Shown in pieces: positions 9,341 through 18,035 of a stretch of DNA of 64,000 nt. The stretch is from Halostagnicola sp. A-GB9-2 (GTDB lineage: Archaea; Halobacteriota; Halobacteria; Halobacteriales; Natrialbaceae). The notes below the pieces were generated by a model. It searched no databases, had not been told where the DNA came from, and worked only from the letters and a program-made list of their open reading frames with translations. The stretch lies in the NCBI RefSeq assembly GCF_030068615.1, contig NZ_JASJOC010000009.1, forward strand, positions 60,798 through 124,797, read 5' to 3'. Each line of letters opens with the position of its first letter. Positions within the stretch are counted from its first letter, which is position 1. The position numbers and the translations under genes are program-made.

Positions 9341-9356
9341 TTTAGGCCCGCCTAAA
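9341..9356. promoter_or_regulatory. iron-regulator operator, promoter-proximal
   Basis: Inverted repeat TTTAGG-CCCG-CCTAAA, two bases upstream of the ATG at 9338. It matches the operators in front of the second lipoprotein gene and should overlap the transcription start. Confidence 0.75.
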
Positions 9357-9375
9357 CCATTATAACCGCTTCGGT

Positions 9376-9393
9376 TTTTTGGCACACCTAAAA
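9376..9393. promoter_or_regulatory. iron-regulator operator, promoter-distal
   Basis: Near-perfect repeat TTTTTGG-CACA-CCTAAAA with one mismatch in the left half. With the site at 9341 it brackets the TATA box, the same two-site geometry seen at 5736-5787. Confidence 0.7.
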
Positions 9394-9642
9394 CTAGTCG
9401 ATCCGGTAGAACGTGCAGTAGGGTACTGATTTACAACTTCGACTGCCGTCGGACATCGGCTAAAATCCGTTTTGTCCCGGGAACGTCTGGTGAGTGGCTA
9501 ATGCTCAATACTTGTCTGTTCACAAACCCGGGATTTTATATCTCATTATGCGGTTTATAAACTCCTCTCATCGAAACGGGCGAGCGTCTGGACTGGAGTC
9601 ACACGTCACGACGTTTTTACGTACCCGGCGGGTACACCGTCC

Positions 9643-10551
9643 ATGGTGCGGAATATCGCCGGTCTCTTGCCGGAGCTCGAAACCGAGGACTTCTATCTCC
9701 TCTCAGGGGTCGAACAGGGGATGCGTTTCTCCGAGTGGGTCCAGCGAGAGAAATTGACGGACTTCTCCGGCTTGACGCCGGAGGAGGTCGACTACCGCCT
9801 CGAGCGCTGTCTCAAACGCGGGTTAGTCGAGAAAAAGACGATCCAGTACGAGGGATACACCCTCCAGTTCGAGGGCTACGATACGCTCGCATTGCGCGCG
9901 CTCGTCGAAGGCGACACGATCTCCGAATTCGGAGCGCCCCTCGGCGTCGGCAAGGAAAGCGACGTGTACGAGGTCAAATCGTACAAACCCCTCGCACTGA
10001 AGTATCACCGCGAAGGCTATACGAACTTCCGGGAGGTCCACAAAGAACGAGATTATACCTCCGACAACGAGCACGTCTCCTGGATGTACACCGCCCGAAA
10101 AGCCGCCGAACGGGAACACGACATCCTCGAGTCGCTGTATCCCGACGTATCCGTCCCTCGTCCGATCGAACAGAACCGCCACGCCATCGTCATGGAGAAG
10201 ATGGACGGCGTCGAACTCTCCCAGACCAGACTCGAGGACGAACAGGTTCGAGGTGTACTCGACCTCCTGTTGAGAGAGCTCACTCGAGCGTACGAACTCG
10301 GCTACGTTCACGCCGACATGAGCGAGTACAACGTCTTCGTCAGCGAGTCAGGGGTGAAAATCTTCGATTGGCCCCAGTCCGTCCCGACGGACCACGAAAA
10401 CGCGACGACGTTCCTCCGACGAGATCTGAAGAATCTCGTAGGCTACTTCCGCCGAAAGTATCCAAGTCACATTTCGGACGACCTCGAGAGCGATCGCGTT
10501 GCGGATGCGATCGCAGACGGCTCCTTCGAGTCGATTGCGGATATCGAATAG
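9643..10551 (+). CDS. rio2: Rio2-type serine/threonine protein kinase
   Basis: 302 residues. Residues 1-90 form the winged-helix domain that defines Rio2 (LPELETEDFYLLSGVEQGMR onward). The kinase domain has a P-loop APLGVGKESDVYEVK, catalytic Lys in LALKYHREG, catalytic loop YVHADMSEYNVFV and metal-binding loop IFDWPQ. Rio2 acts in maturation of the small ribosomal subunit, where ATPase activity drives release from the pre-40S/30S particle. The start ATG 9643 is preceded by AT-rich promoter sequence. It is a single gene, not obviously in an operon. Confidence 0.93.
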   Translation: MVRNIAGLLPELETEDFYLLSGVEQGMRFSEWVQREKLTDFSGLTPEEVDYRLERCLKRGLVEKKTIQYEGYTLQFEGYDTLALRALVEGDTISEFGAPLGVGKESDVYEVKSYKPLALKYHREGYTNFREVHKERDYTSDNEHVSWMYTARKAAEREHDILESLYPDVSVPRPIEQNRHAIVMEKMDGVELSQTRLEDEQVRGVLDLLLRELTRAYELGYVHADMSEYNVFVSESGVKIFDWPQSVPTDHENATTFLRRDLKNLVGYFRRKYPSHISDDLESDRVADAIADGSFESIADIE

Positions 10552-10653
10552 CACCATTCCGAGGTACTGCTGAGTCGGTATTATTCTCTGGTCTCGAGTC
10601 TCTCCGGAGCCAAAACGTCGATCGGTACCTGATTGGGGAATTCTTGTGGTGAG

Positions 10654-10815
10654 TTAGGCTGCACTCGAGTCGATATCGTTGATCTGGACGAAACCGTACT
10701 CACAATCCGGGCAGTGCCACTTGATTTTCTCGCCGAGGTGCAGGGTCGTACTGGCGGCGCGGTAGAAGGTTTTGACCCCACACTCCGGGCACTCGTGTTC
10801 GAGTTCCTGGGACAT
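10654..10815 (-). CDS. small CPxCG zinc-ribbon protein
   Basis: 53 residues starting at ATG 10815: MSQELEHECPECGVKTFYRA, then a short helix and HCPDCEYGFVQIND. Two knuckles, CPECG and CPDC, 26 residues apart, form a zinc ribbon, so one zinc ion is expected. Such small zinc-ribbon proteins are abundant in haloarchaea and mostly uncharacterised. The coding pattern, convergent placement after rio2 and intact cysteines support it. Cytoplasmic. Confidence 0.8.
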   Translation of the reverse strand: MSQELEHECPECGVKTFYRAASTTLHLGEKIKWHCPDCEYGFVQINDIDSSAA

Positions 10816-11163
10816 ACGAGTCGATAACGAACGAACCGAGTTTAACGTACTGATTTCGAGTACGCACCCTGGCCATTACTTATGTAATATATCTCATGTT
10901 GCTATATAGAACGTGCAAGCTTCGAACGAAACTCTCGGAGTTCATTCCTCGAGTTAACATCCACACGCCGTTGCTCCGAGATGTCGGCGGCGACGAACGC
11001 ACACGATTAGGGGCCGTTGGCTGATTTTCGAGAACGGCCCGTCGCGCTCGCAAGCGACGATCAGTGTGCATTTCGCTGGCTTTCTGAACCACCCTTGCGA
11101 CGAGAGATATTAAAAATAGATAAGATAGTAACAATTTTAAACAATACATGTGGTAGTACTGTT
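10816..11163. other. intergenic region with AT-rich promoter, no gene seen
   Basis: About 350 bases between the zinc-ribbon gene and the lipoprotein gene. Runs such as ATTAAAAATAGATAAG and AACAATTTTAAACAATAC upstream of 11164 look like promoter or leader DNA for that gene. No credible reading frame or RNA gene was identified. Confidence 0.5.
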
Positions 11164-11706
11164 ATGGACCTCTCAAGACGAACGGCCCTCAAAGCCGGTG
11201 TCGGAGCGATATCGATGGCCGTACTCGCCGGATGCGCATCTGATGATGCATCCGAAGAGACTGACGACGGTACCGAAACACCGGATGATGGTGATGACGA
11301 TGGTTCCGAGTCAGATCTCGATTCCGAGCCGGAAGAACACTCCCTCGAGTTGCTCGTCGAGGAAAGCGTCGCCCACGAACATGCGTGTCTCCATTCCGAC
11401 TTCGACGATCGAACGCCGCTCGAAGCCGGTGACTCGAGCGAGGACGCACCGACGGAAGAAGAGACACACGTGATCTGGGAAATTTCGTACGAGGGTGACC
11501 AGGGATACTTCGCCTTCGATACCGACGCACACGAATACGACGGGCCGTTCGTCTTCTATACGGCCGAGGGATCGGCCGAACCGGTCGAGGGAACCGAACA
11601 AGAACGCGATGCGGTCGACGATGACGAGTGCGAGACCCTCGATGAGTACGTCGAAGTCGAGACGCCTGACGACGGACGGATCGTCCTCGAACTGCAAACG
11701 TCGTAA
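11164..11706 (+). CDS. TAT-exported lipoprotein of unknown function
   Basis: 180 residues from ATG 11164. The leader LSRRTALKAGVGAISMAVLA precedes the lipobox LAGC, so the product is a TAT lipoprotein. A long Asp/Glu/Thr-rich linker (residues about 24-60) precedes a compact C-terminal domain with HACLHSDFDDRTPLEAG and ETHVIWEISYEGDQGYFAFD. The domain contains three His and two Cys that could bind metal, and its neighbour is a zinc-type binding lipoprotein, so a metal-related role is possible but not shown. I do not recognise the family. Confidence 0.75.
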   Translation: MDLSRRTALKAGVGAISMAVLAGCASDDASEETDDGTETPDDGDDDGSESDLDSEPEEHSLELLVEESVAHEHACLHSDFDDRTPLEAGDSSEDAPTEEETHVIWEISYEGDQGYFAFDTDAHEYDGPFVFYTAEGSAEPVEGTEQERDAVDDDECETLDEYVEVETPDDGRIVLELQTS

Positions 11707-11829
11707 CGAATCGGTTTCTGGGACGCGTCGTCTCGAATTGACTTTCTTTCGCAAAAAGCGCTTCCACCCAAACGCATCATCGAGACTACTCTGATCGATT
11801 CCGTTTTCGGTTTCTTTCTTCGCGCGAGG

Positions 11830-13212
11830 CTATTCTGCTCCGAGCGCCTGTCTCAACGACGGGAGATTGATCTCCTCCATCTGTTCGATCCAACCGTATC
11901 CGGCCTCGTTCCACTCCTGAGTGGTCCCTTCGACAGGCGACAGCGGTTCGTAGTGCTCCGCGTCGGTTTCCTCGAGGAGCACCTCGACCATTTGGGGGAT
12001 ATCCTCGCCGGGATTTTGCGTTTCGAAGGGGTCATAGAGGATCGTTTCGATGTCGTGCTCCTTGACGAGTTCGATCATTTCGGAGATGTCCGCGCTGGTT
12101 TCTGCTTCGTCGGGCGAGATCCCGACGGGCGTATGTAACTCGAAGTCGTAGCGGGCTTCGATGTACTGGTAGGAGTCGTGACCCGCAAAGACCGCGACAT
12201 CACGGCTTGCGTTCTCGGCGAGTGCTTCGAACTGCGCGTCGATCTCCTCGAGTTTCTCGACGTATTCCCGTGCGTTTTCCTCGTACAGCTCGGCGTTGTC
12301 CCCATCGGCGTCGCCGAGTCCGTCCGCGATCGTCATCACGATATCCTGTGCGATAACCGGATCCACCCAGACGTGTGGATCGGGGTACTCCGGCGCTTCG
12401 GTCTCCTCGAGTTCCTCGACGACCGAGACCAACATCGCTTCGTCGCTTGTGTCCCAAACGACGTCGCCATCAGCGACGAGTTCGAACACGATTCGGGCCT
12501 GCGTCGGCCCGTCTCCACCGAACACGATGTCGTCTCCCCGCGATTCGATCTCGATATCTTCGTCTTCTTCCTCGACGAAACTGGCCTCAAGCTGGAACTG
12601 TTTGTCGTCGCCGATCGGCAAAACTCGTCCTTCGTCGTCCTCGAATATTCCAGTGATCACGACCTCGCCGCCGAGTGGAATGTCGGGGACGCCGCCGTGC
12701 CAGTGGTCGATGTGCCAATAGGCAATTTCGTTCCCGGTTCGTTGGTTGTAGACGTCGAACCCCTCGATTTCGAGATCGTTCGGATCGAAGTCGTACTCCG
12801 CCGGCTCGCGATCGATGTCCCCATCGGAATCCATCTCGAGAAGCTGGTTCTCGAGGCCGTCCATGCCGTCGATGAGCGTGACGTTGTCGTAATCGCGCTC
12901 GAACTCCGAGGCGTACTCCTGGGCCCACGGAAATTCGTCGGTGTCGAGATACACGAACGCGCTCGAGTCGGCGATATTCCGCTGGAGGTCGCTCGGCGGT
13001 TCCCAGCCGTGGCCCATTTCACCGGTCTCGATCGCGTTCTCGAAGTCGATCTCGCCGTCTGCGATCTCATTGGCCCAGTCCCAGAGCGGGAAGAACGCGG
13101 CGTATCCACCCTCGGACTGCTCACCGTCGGGCTCGCCGAGACAGCCGGCGATCGCTCCCAACGCGATAGCTCCTCCGCCCGCTTTCACCATCGAACGGCG
13201 TGTCAGCTTCAT
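11830..13212 (-). CDS. zinc/manganese ABC transporter substrate-binding lipoprotein (ZnuA/TroA-like) with inserted domain
   Basis: About 460 residues from ATG 13212. Leader KLTRRSMVKAGGGAIALGA, lipobox IAGC. The TroA-type fold is split: an N-terminal lobe (AAFFPLWDWANEI to NQLLEMDSD), an insertion of roughly 100 residues containing YWHIDHWHGGVPDIPLGG, then the classical second half with PDPHVWVDPVIA, FAGHDSYQYIEARY and ETILYDPFETQNPGEDIPQM. The HVWVDP and GHDSYQY motifs supply metal-binding His. The insertion adds four His in nine residues and may be a metal-capture loop. No permease or ATPase gene is adjacent, so partners must lie elsewhere. Upstream AT-rich DNA around 13225-13275 is the likely promoter. 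Confidence 0.85.
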   Translation of the reverse strand: MKLTRRSMVKAGGGAIALGAIAGCLGEPDGEQSEGGYAAFFPLWDWANEIADGEIDFENAIETGEMGHGWEPPSDLQRNIADSSAFVYLDTDEFPWAQEYASEFERDYDNVTLIDGMDGLENQLLEMDSDGDIDREPAEYDFDPNDLEIEGFDVYNQRTGNEIAYWHIDHWHGGVPDIPLGGEVVITGIFEDDEGRVLPIGDDKQFQLEASFVEEEDEDIEIESRGDDIVFGGDGPTQARIVFELVADGDVVWDTSDEAMLVSVVEELEETEAPEYPDPHVWVDPVIAQDIVMTIADGLGDADGDNAELYEENAREYVEKLEEIDAQFEALAENASRDVAVFAGHDSYQYIEARYDFELHTPVGISPDEAETSADISEMIELVKEHDIETILYDPFETQNPGEDIPQMVEVLLEETDAEHYEPLSPVEGTTQEWNEAGYGWIEQMEEINLPSLRQALGAE

Positions 13213-13465
13213 ACGAACGTGTACGAGCAGGTACATAAATAAGTTATTATTTTAATGGGTAATTTTGTTAATAAGGGCCATCATCACACTCCGAATTATT
13301 ATTCATACCGGCGGTTGGTGGATGTGCCGGCCGCTCGGACGACCCGAGTGCGCGAATCATCCCCCCACGTACTCGAACTAACTCCCAATAGAGAATTATT
13401 AGATATTATTAAATTTGTCTGCAGTCAGAACATGTTTAGGAGAGACTGCTAGACTGGTTACTCGA

Positions 13466-14183
13466 ATGACTGATACCGATGCAAGACGTTCGTCTCGAGG
13501 AACTACCGAAGCGACGGTGACGGCCACCTTCGAGGACGGGACGACCGAAACCGTCACCGACGAGGCGGACGAACGTCACCCTCGAGTCTGCCGGCGAGAC
13601 GGAGATCGAACTGACTGTCGAGAACGCGGACGGTGAGACGGATACGAGCACGGAGACGGTCAACGTGTCGGCGGCTGTCGACTTCCTCGAGGTGACCCAG
13701 ATCGAGGTTCCCGAGGAGGCTACTGCGGCTGACTCGCTCGAGGCCACGGTCACGGTCGAAAATACGGCCGAGGCCAACGTCACCGGCGAAATCACCTACG
13801 AGTTCGGTGGCTCGGTGCGTGGCGAGGAGTCGCTGAGCCTTACCGGCGGAGCGTCTCCGACGCTCTCGTTTACCGTCACCGCTCCGGACGAACCGGGGAC
13901 GTATCGCCACACGGTCGAGACGGGCGCAAGCAGTCGTAACGCAACCACGACAGTCGAGCCAGACCGAGCGGAGGAGCCAGACCGAACGGACGGCGAATCG
14001 GACGAAAGTGAACGGGACAACGAGACCCGCGGTGATGACCCGGACGAGAGCGATCTGCAAGGTGACGATGATTCAGGTGACGACGATACGGCTGACGACG
14101 GAACTCCGGGATTCACCGCCCCGGCTGCAATCGCGGCGTTCGCTGTTCTCCTCTCGATGAACCGTTTACGGAGATCGAACTGA
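13466..14183 (+). pseudogene. decayed PGF-CTERM surface protein (frameshifted, no signal peptide)
   Basis: Two frames together encode one beta-sandwich-rich surface protein. The first frame reads ATVTATFEDGTTETVTDEAD to about 13572. The continuation in another frame reads NVTLESAGETEIELTVENAD, TVNVSAAVDFLEVTQIEVPE and on to an acidic Thr/Asp/Glu spacer and the tail TPGFTAPAAIAAFAVLL plus RLRRS. That tail is an archaeosortase PGF-CTERM sorting signal. The frames join around 13566-13576 (GGCGGACGAACGTC), indicating an indel. There is no signal peptide before 13466, so the 5' part also appears lost. Alternatively a sequencing error joins two halves. Confidence 0.65.
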
Positions 14184-14301
14184 CCGTTCCTCAAGGCGGC
14201 GTCACGATTTCGACGGTCGAATTCGGTGGGGGCACTCGAGAAGTCGCCGACCGGCGATTGAAAGGAAGTCTTAAGTCGAACGCTCGGATACAATCTGGTG
14301 C

Positions 14302-14376
14302 GGGTTGGTGATCTAGTCCGGTTATGATACCTCCTTCACACGGAGGAAGTCGGCAGTTCAAATCTGCCCCAACCCA
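14302..14376 (+). tRNA. tRNA-Val (anticodon CAC)
   Basis: Seven-base acceptor stem GGGTTGG/CCAACCC with discriminator A at 14376, anticodon stem CCTCC/GGAGG and loop TTCACAC giving anticodon CAC, and T arm GGCAG-TTCAAAT-CTGCC. Total 75 bases, no intron seen and no encoded CCA. Confidence 0.95.
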
Positions 14377-14746
14377 CTAGTTCTGTCGCGAGCAAATCCG
14401 TGAGCGACGGTCTCGTAATGTTGGGACAGTATGAACGAGACGAGTCGCACGCCCGGGAAGCGAACGAAGTGAGCGACCCGGAACGTCTCGGCGTGGTTCA
14501 AATCTGCTCGAGCACTACTTCTGTCGTAAACGAACCCTGAAACGACCCAAAATCCTAACGAGGTTCTGATCCAATTCGACCATTGGTACCGGCTACTCGA
14601 GACAAACGTTGATTCGTCTCGAGAGGTCCCCAGGCCCTCGAGGCCGACCGATCTGAAGTCGACGACCGTGAATATTCGCGAGCCGATGTTTGTCGCTGGC
14701 TCGGTGGTAGGGGTTTATCACTCGAGCCGGTGGCGGTACCACCGCA
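14377..14746. repeat. post-tRNA repeat region with partial copy of the tRNA-Val 3' end
   Basis: No gene is seen. Immediately after the tRNA, CTGTCGC (14383-14389) can pair with GCGACGG (14404-14410). About 140 bases on, 14496-14507 repeats the 12-base T-arm string GTTCAAATCTGC from 14356-14367, and 14513-14526 repeats CACTAGTTCTGTCG with one mismatch. This looks like a degenerate direct repeat of the tRNA 3' end plus flank, as left by an integration/excision event. The region also contains the palindromic AGCGAACGAAGTGAGCGA. Confidence 0.55.
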
Positions 14747-15040
14747 ATGTCAACGTACGTCACCCTTTGGGAGTTCACGGAGCAAGGTTCACAGACGGTC
14801 AGAGACAGCCCGGAGCGCGTCGATCGGATCGAGGAACTGTTCGACGAGATGGGCGGGCAACTCGAGGAGTTTTACATGCTGATGGGGCGGTACGATACGA
14901 TGACGATCAGCGACTTCCCCGACGACGAAACGGCCGCACAGGCGGTCCTCGCGGTCACCGAAAAGGGCAATGTCAGTTCGGAGACGCTCAAAGCCTTCTC
15001 GAGGGAGGCGTCGAGAGAGCTACTCGGGGGAATCCCATAG
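14747..15040 (+). CDS. GYD domain-containing protein
   Basis: 97 residues from ATG 14747. The pattern TYVTLWEFTEQGSQTVRDSP, a central helix RIEELFDEMGGQLEEFYMLM and the motif GRYDTMTISDFPDDETA define the GYD family, small alpha/beta dimeric-barrel proteins of unknown biochemical function. It closes with an amphipathic helix. A promoter is likely in the AT-containing stretch 14715-14740. It is convergent with the cytochrome oxidase genes. Confidence 0.88.
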   Translation: MSTYVTLWEFTEQGSQTVRDSPERVDRIEELFDEMGGQLEEFYMLMGRYDTMTISDFPDDETAAQAVLAVTEKGNVSSETLKAFSREASRELLGGIP

Positions 15041-15135
15041 ACGTAGATTCGGACGTGTGAACGAACGGCGACCCGATATTCGAACTCTCGAGTCGAACGG
15101 AAAGACGAACCGAAAACAACGACGGCTGAGACTGA

Positions 15136-15396
15136 TTACTGGATGGAGAAGCCGGCGGCCACAGTGAGCAAGAACACCATGAATACCGCCACAGTCATCA
15201 TATAGCTGATCGCCCGGGGTTCTTCGATGAGGTGCTGGAAGTAACCGGCGATCAGGAGGGATTTGACTACAGCGAGTAGCATGACCCCGCTTATCGCCGT
15301 CCAGTAGTCGAAGTCGAATTCGAAGAATACGAACTTCGCAGTACCCAGTACGAGCAACACCACGTAAATGATCGCGTAGGTCCGAACACTCGCCAT
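15136..15396 (-). CDS. coxD: cytochrome c oxidase subunit IV-like small membrane protein
   Basis: 86 residues from ATG 15396 (an upstream in-frame start at 15423 is less likely). Three hydrophobic helices are seen: AIIYVVLLVLGTAKFVFFEF, AISGVMLLAVVKSLLIAGYF and YMMTVAVFMVFLLTVAAGF. FQHLIEEPRA between helices two and three is typical of the cytochrome C oxidase subunit IV/CoxD family that accompanies heme-copper oxidases. It lies about 150 bases downstream of the subunit I-III fusion gene in the same direction and is likely part of the same oxidase. Confidence 0.85.
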   Translation of the reverse strand: MASVRTYAIIYVVLLVLGTAKFVFFEFDFDYWTAISGVMLLAVVKSLLIAGYFQHLIEEPRAISYMMTVAVFMVFLLTVAAGFSIQ

Positions 15397-15548
15397 TGAT
15401 AGGTGATTGGGGTTGAAGGGCACTTATAGCTTCCTCATGTCGCTCGAGATCGAGTGCTAAATCTCCCACAATCGCGCGGCTATCGATCTGTTTTCGGACA
15501 TCAGGCCTTCAAAATCAACGCAAAAAGAATCCGTTGTCGCGACGGCCT

Positions 15549-18035
15549 CTATACCAGGTAGAACAGTGGGAACAGGAAGACCCACACGATGTCGACGAAG
15601 TGCCAGTAGAGGCCGAAGTACTCGACGGGCCGATGATCCTCGAGGTAGGCGTCTATCGAAAGGACTCGATAGATCATAAAGCCTGCAACGATCAGGCCGA
15701 GTATCACGTGTAACGCGTGGAGCCCCGTCGTCACGTAGTACAGCGAGTACTCGAGTCCGGAGAACCAGTAATCTCCGTCACCGAACTTGACGCTGTACTC
15801 GTAGGCTTTCACGCCCATGAACGCGAATCCGAGTAACATCGTCGCGCCGAGGGTTGCGAGAAGCCCTTTTTTGTTCTGGCGTTCTGCCATCACGAGCGCG
15901 AGGATGACGGTGAAACTCGAGGTGAGCAGGATGTACGTGTTCAACAGGCCGGGCCAGGAGGCGAACGGGATCGTCTCCCATTCGGTCCAGCCCATGTGGA
16001 TACGCATGAAGACGTACGCGCCGATTGCCGCACCGAAGACGACGACGTCGGATGCAAGGAACACCCAGACGCCCATCTTGGTGTTGTCGATGCCGCCGAA
16101 CGGCCAGCGTTCGGCGATGGCCATCTCGGGTGCGTTGAACTCCTCGACGCCGAACTTAAACAGCGTGTACGTGAGGATCATGAGTCCGATAACGGTGAGT
16201 ATCGGGAACATGATGTTCGGTTCGGCGTCCGGACCTGCTGGCAGGCCGTTAGCGATTTCGGCGTTTCCAGCTTCGACCGCGGACTCCATGAAGTCGTAGA
16301 CGTACGGCGTCAGTCCACTGATGCCGATGAAGGTCACGAAGGTACCGAGGCCGATACCGAACGGCCAGATACTCGCGTGGTCCGCGTGTTCTTCTTCCTG
16401 TTGTGCGGCGGGCGTTTCGGTTGCGACGCCACCGTCAGTGGCTTTGGCGGCGTCGTCGACGAACTCGAGTTGGCCGCTCGCATAGGACGGGCGACCGCTC
16501 CAGTTGTCCAGCGGCGGTGGAGACGGAATCGCCCACTCTGCGGTTCGGGAGTACTTCCACGGATTGTCGGGTGCTTTCGGCCCGTACAGATAGCTGTGGC
16601 CGAACGTGATGAACATGATCGCGAACGACGTCGCGAGGACGAACGCGCCGACGGTCGCCATCTGGTGGTAGATCTGCATGCTCTCCCCGAAGTGGAAGAC
16701 GCGCCGTGGCGTCTCCCAGGCGAGGAACATCGGGAAGTAAAGCAGGTTGAACCCGAAGAAGTAGACGGCGAAGTTGAGCTTGCCGAGCTTCTCGGAGTAC
16801 ATCTTCCCGGAGATTTTCGGCCACCAGTAGTAGAGCCCGGCGATCAACGCGGTGACGCCCGAAACCATCACGTAGTGGAAGTGAGCGACGACCCAGTAGG
16901 TGCCACGGAACTCGTAGTCGAGCACGACGGCACCGAGGAAGACCCCCGTGATACCGCCGAGGATGAACAACACGAGCGCGCCGAGGCTAAAGAGGAACGG
17001 CGTCGTAAAGCGGACGCGTCCCTTGACCATCGTGTAGATCAGCGCGAACACCATCAGGTCGAACGGTAACGAAATCCCGATGGTGGTCGCCATGATCAGC
17101 GTCTTGATCTCTAGGTTGATCGTCGTCAGGAACATGTGGTGCATCCAGACGAGGAACGACTGGACCGCCACGAGGACCATCGCGATGATGACCCATTTCC
17201 GGCCGACGAGACGGCGACCACAGAAGGTCTGGAACGTCTCGAACATGATCCCCAGTGCGGGGAAGAAGACGATGTACACCTCTGGATGGCCGAAGAACCA
17301 GAACAGGTGCGCCCAGAGTAGTCCCGACCCTTGATCGGTCGCGAAGTACTGGGTCATCATGACTCTGTCTATTCCTAACAGTAAGAGCGCCGCGAGCAGA
17401 GCCGCGAACGCGAACAGCATCATCCAGACCGTGAGCAGCCACGACCAGGTAAACAGCGGAATGTTCCACAGGCCGAGCCCTTCAGCACGCGACCGGTGGA
17501 TGGTCACGAGGAAGTTTATCGTCCCGAGGGTAATCGAGAGGACGAACAGGATTAACGCGAATACCGTTATAGTCCCCCCCGTCGTCGCCTCGACCGCGGG
17601 CGTGTACGTTGGAACGTTTAGCGGGGCATACATCGTCCACCCGCCGGCGAACGTTCCACCCTGGAAGAACGAAAGCGCGATCATGATTCCCGAGAACAGA
17701 TAGAACCAGTAACTCAGGGCGTTCAGTCGCGGGAACGCGAGGTCCTTGGCTCCGATCTGAAGCGGGACGAAGTAGTTCGCGAACCCGGATGCAATCGGGG
17801 AGAGGAACCAGAACACCATTATCAGCCCGTGAGCCGTCACAGCCTGGTTAAACCCGTCACCGGAGAGGATTCCGGTGCCGCCGGACTGCCACAGCTGGGC
17901 CCGGAACAACAGCGCCATCATCCCGCCGAGCACGAGGAAGAAAAGCGCCGTGGCGAGATAGAGCGTCCCGACGTCTTTGTGGTTCGTCGTGACTAACCAC
18001 CGCTTGATCGACGTTTTTGGCGGTAGATCACTCAT
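15549..18035 (-). CDS. coxAC: heme-copper terminal oxidase, subunit I-III fusion
   Basis: 828 residues. Residues about 1-560 are subunit I: TTNHKDVGTLY, heme-ligand TAHGLIMVFWF, the CuB/Tyr helix FGHPEVYIVFFPALG, MHHMFLT, and heme ligands in VVAHFHYVMVSG. After a charged linker (about 525-560, TETPAAQQEEEHADH) the C-terminal part is subunit III, with VWVFLASDVVVFGAAIGAYV, FTVILALVMAERQNKKG, YYVTTGLHALHVILGLIVAG and YWHFVDIVWVFLFPLFYL. The H-P-E-V-Y motif marks an A-type proton-pumping oxidase that reduces O2 in the cell membrane. The start ATG overlaps the subunit II stop (ATGA), giving coupled translation. Confidence 0.95.
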   Translation of the reverse strand: MSDLPPKTSIKRWLVTTNHKDVGTLYLATALFFLVLGGMMALLFRAQLWQSGGTGILSGDGFNQAVTAHGLIMVFWFLSPIASGFANYFVPLQIGAKDLAFPRLNALSYWFYLFSGIMIALSFFQGGTFAGGWTMYAPLNVPTYTPAVEATTGGTITVFALILFVLSITLGTINFLVTIHRSRAEGLGLWNIPLFTWSWLLTVWMMLFAFAALLAALLLLGIDRVMMTQYFATDQGSGLLWAHLFWFFGHPEVYIVFFPALGIMFETFQTFCGRRLVGRKWVIIAMVLVAVQSFLVWMHHMFLTTINLEIKTLIMATTIGISLPFDLMVFALIYTMVKGRVRFTTPFLFSLGALVLFILGGITGVFLGAVVLDYEFRGTYWVVAHFHYVMVSGVTALIAGLYYWWPKISGKMYSEKLGKLNFAVYFFGFNLLYFPMFLAWETPRRVFHFGESMQIYHQMATVGAFVLATSFAIMFITFGHSYLYGPKAPDNPWKYSRTAEWAIPSPPPLDNWSGRPSYASGQLEFVDDAAKATDGGVATETPAAQQEEEHADHASIWPFGIGLGTFVTFIGISGLTPYVYDFMESAVEAGNAEIANGLPAGPDAEPNIMFPILTVIGLMILTYTLFKFGVEEFNAPEMAIAERWPFGGIDNTKMGVWVFLASDVVVFGAAIGAYVFMRIHMGWTEWETIPFASWPGLLNTYILLTSSFTVILALVMAERQNKKGLLATLGATMLLGFAFMGVKAYEYSVKFGDGDYWFSGLEYSLYYVTTGLHALHVILGLIVAGFMIYRVLSIDAYLEDHRPVEYFGLYWHFVDIVWVFLFPLFYLV

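Noticed and set aside
12178..13242. 354-codon plus-strand frame opposite the ZnuA-like gene
   Set aside because: Shadow of the lipoprotein gene in the other strand. No motif, and the opposite gene is well supported by its signal peptide and metal motifs.
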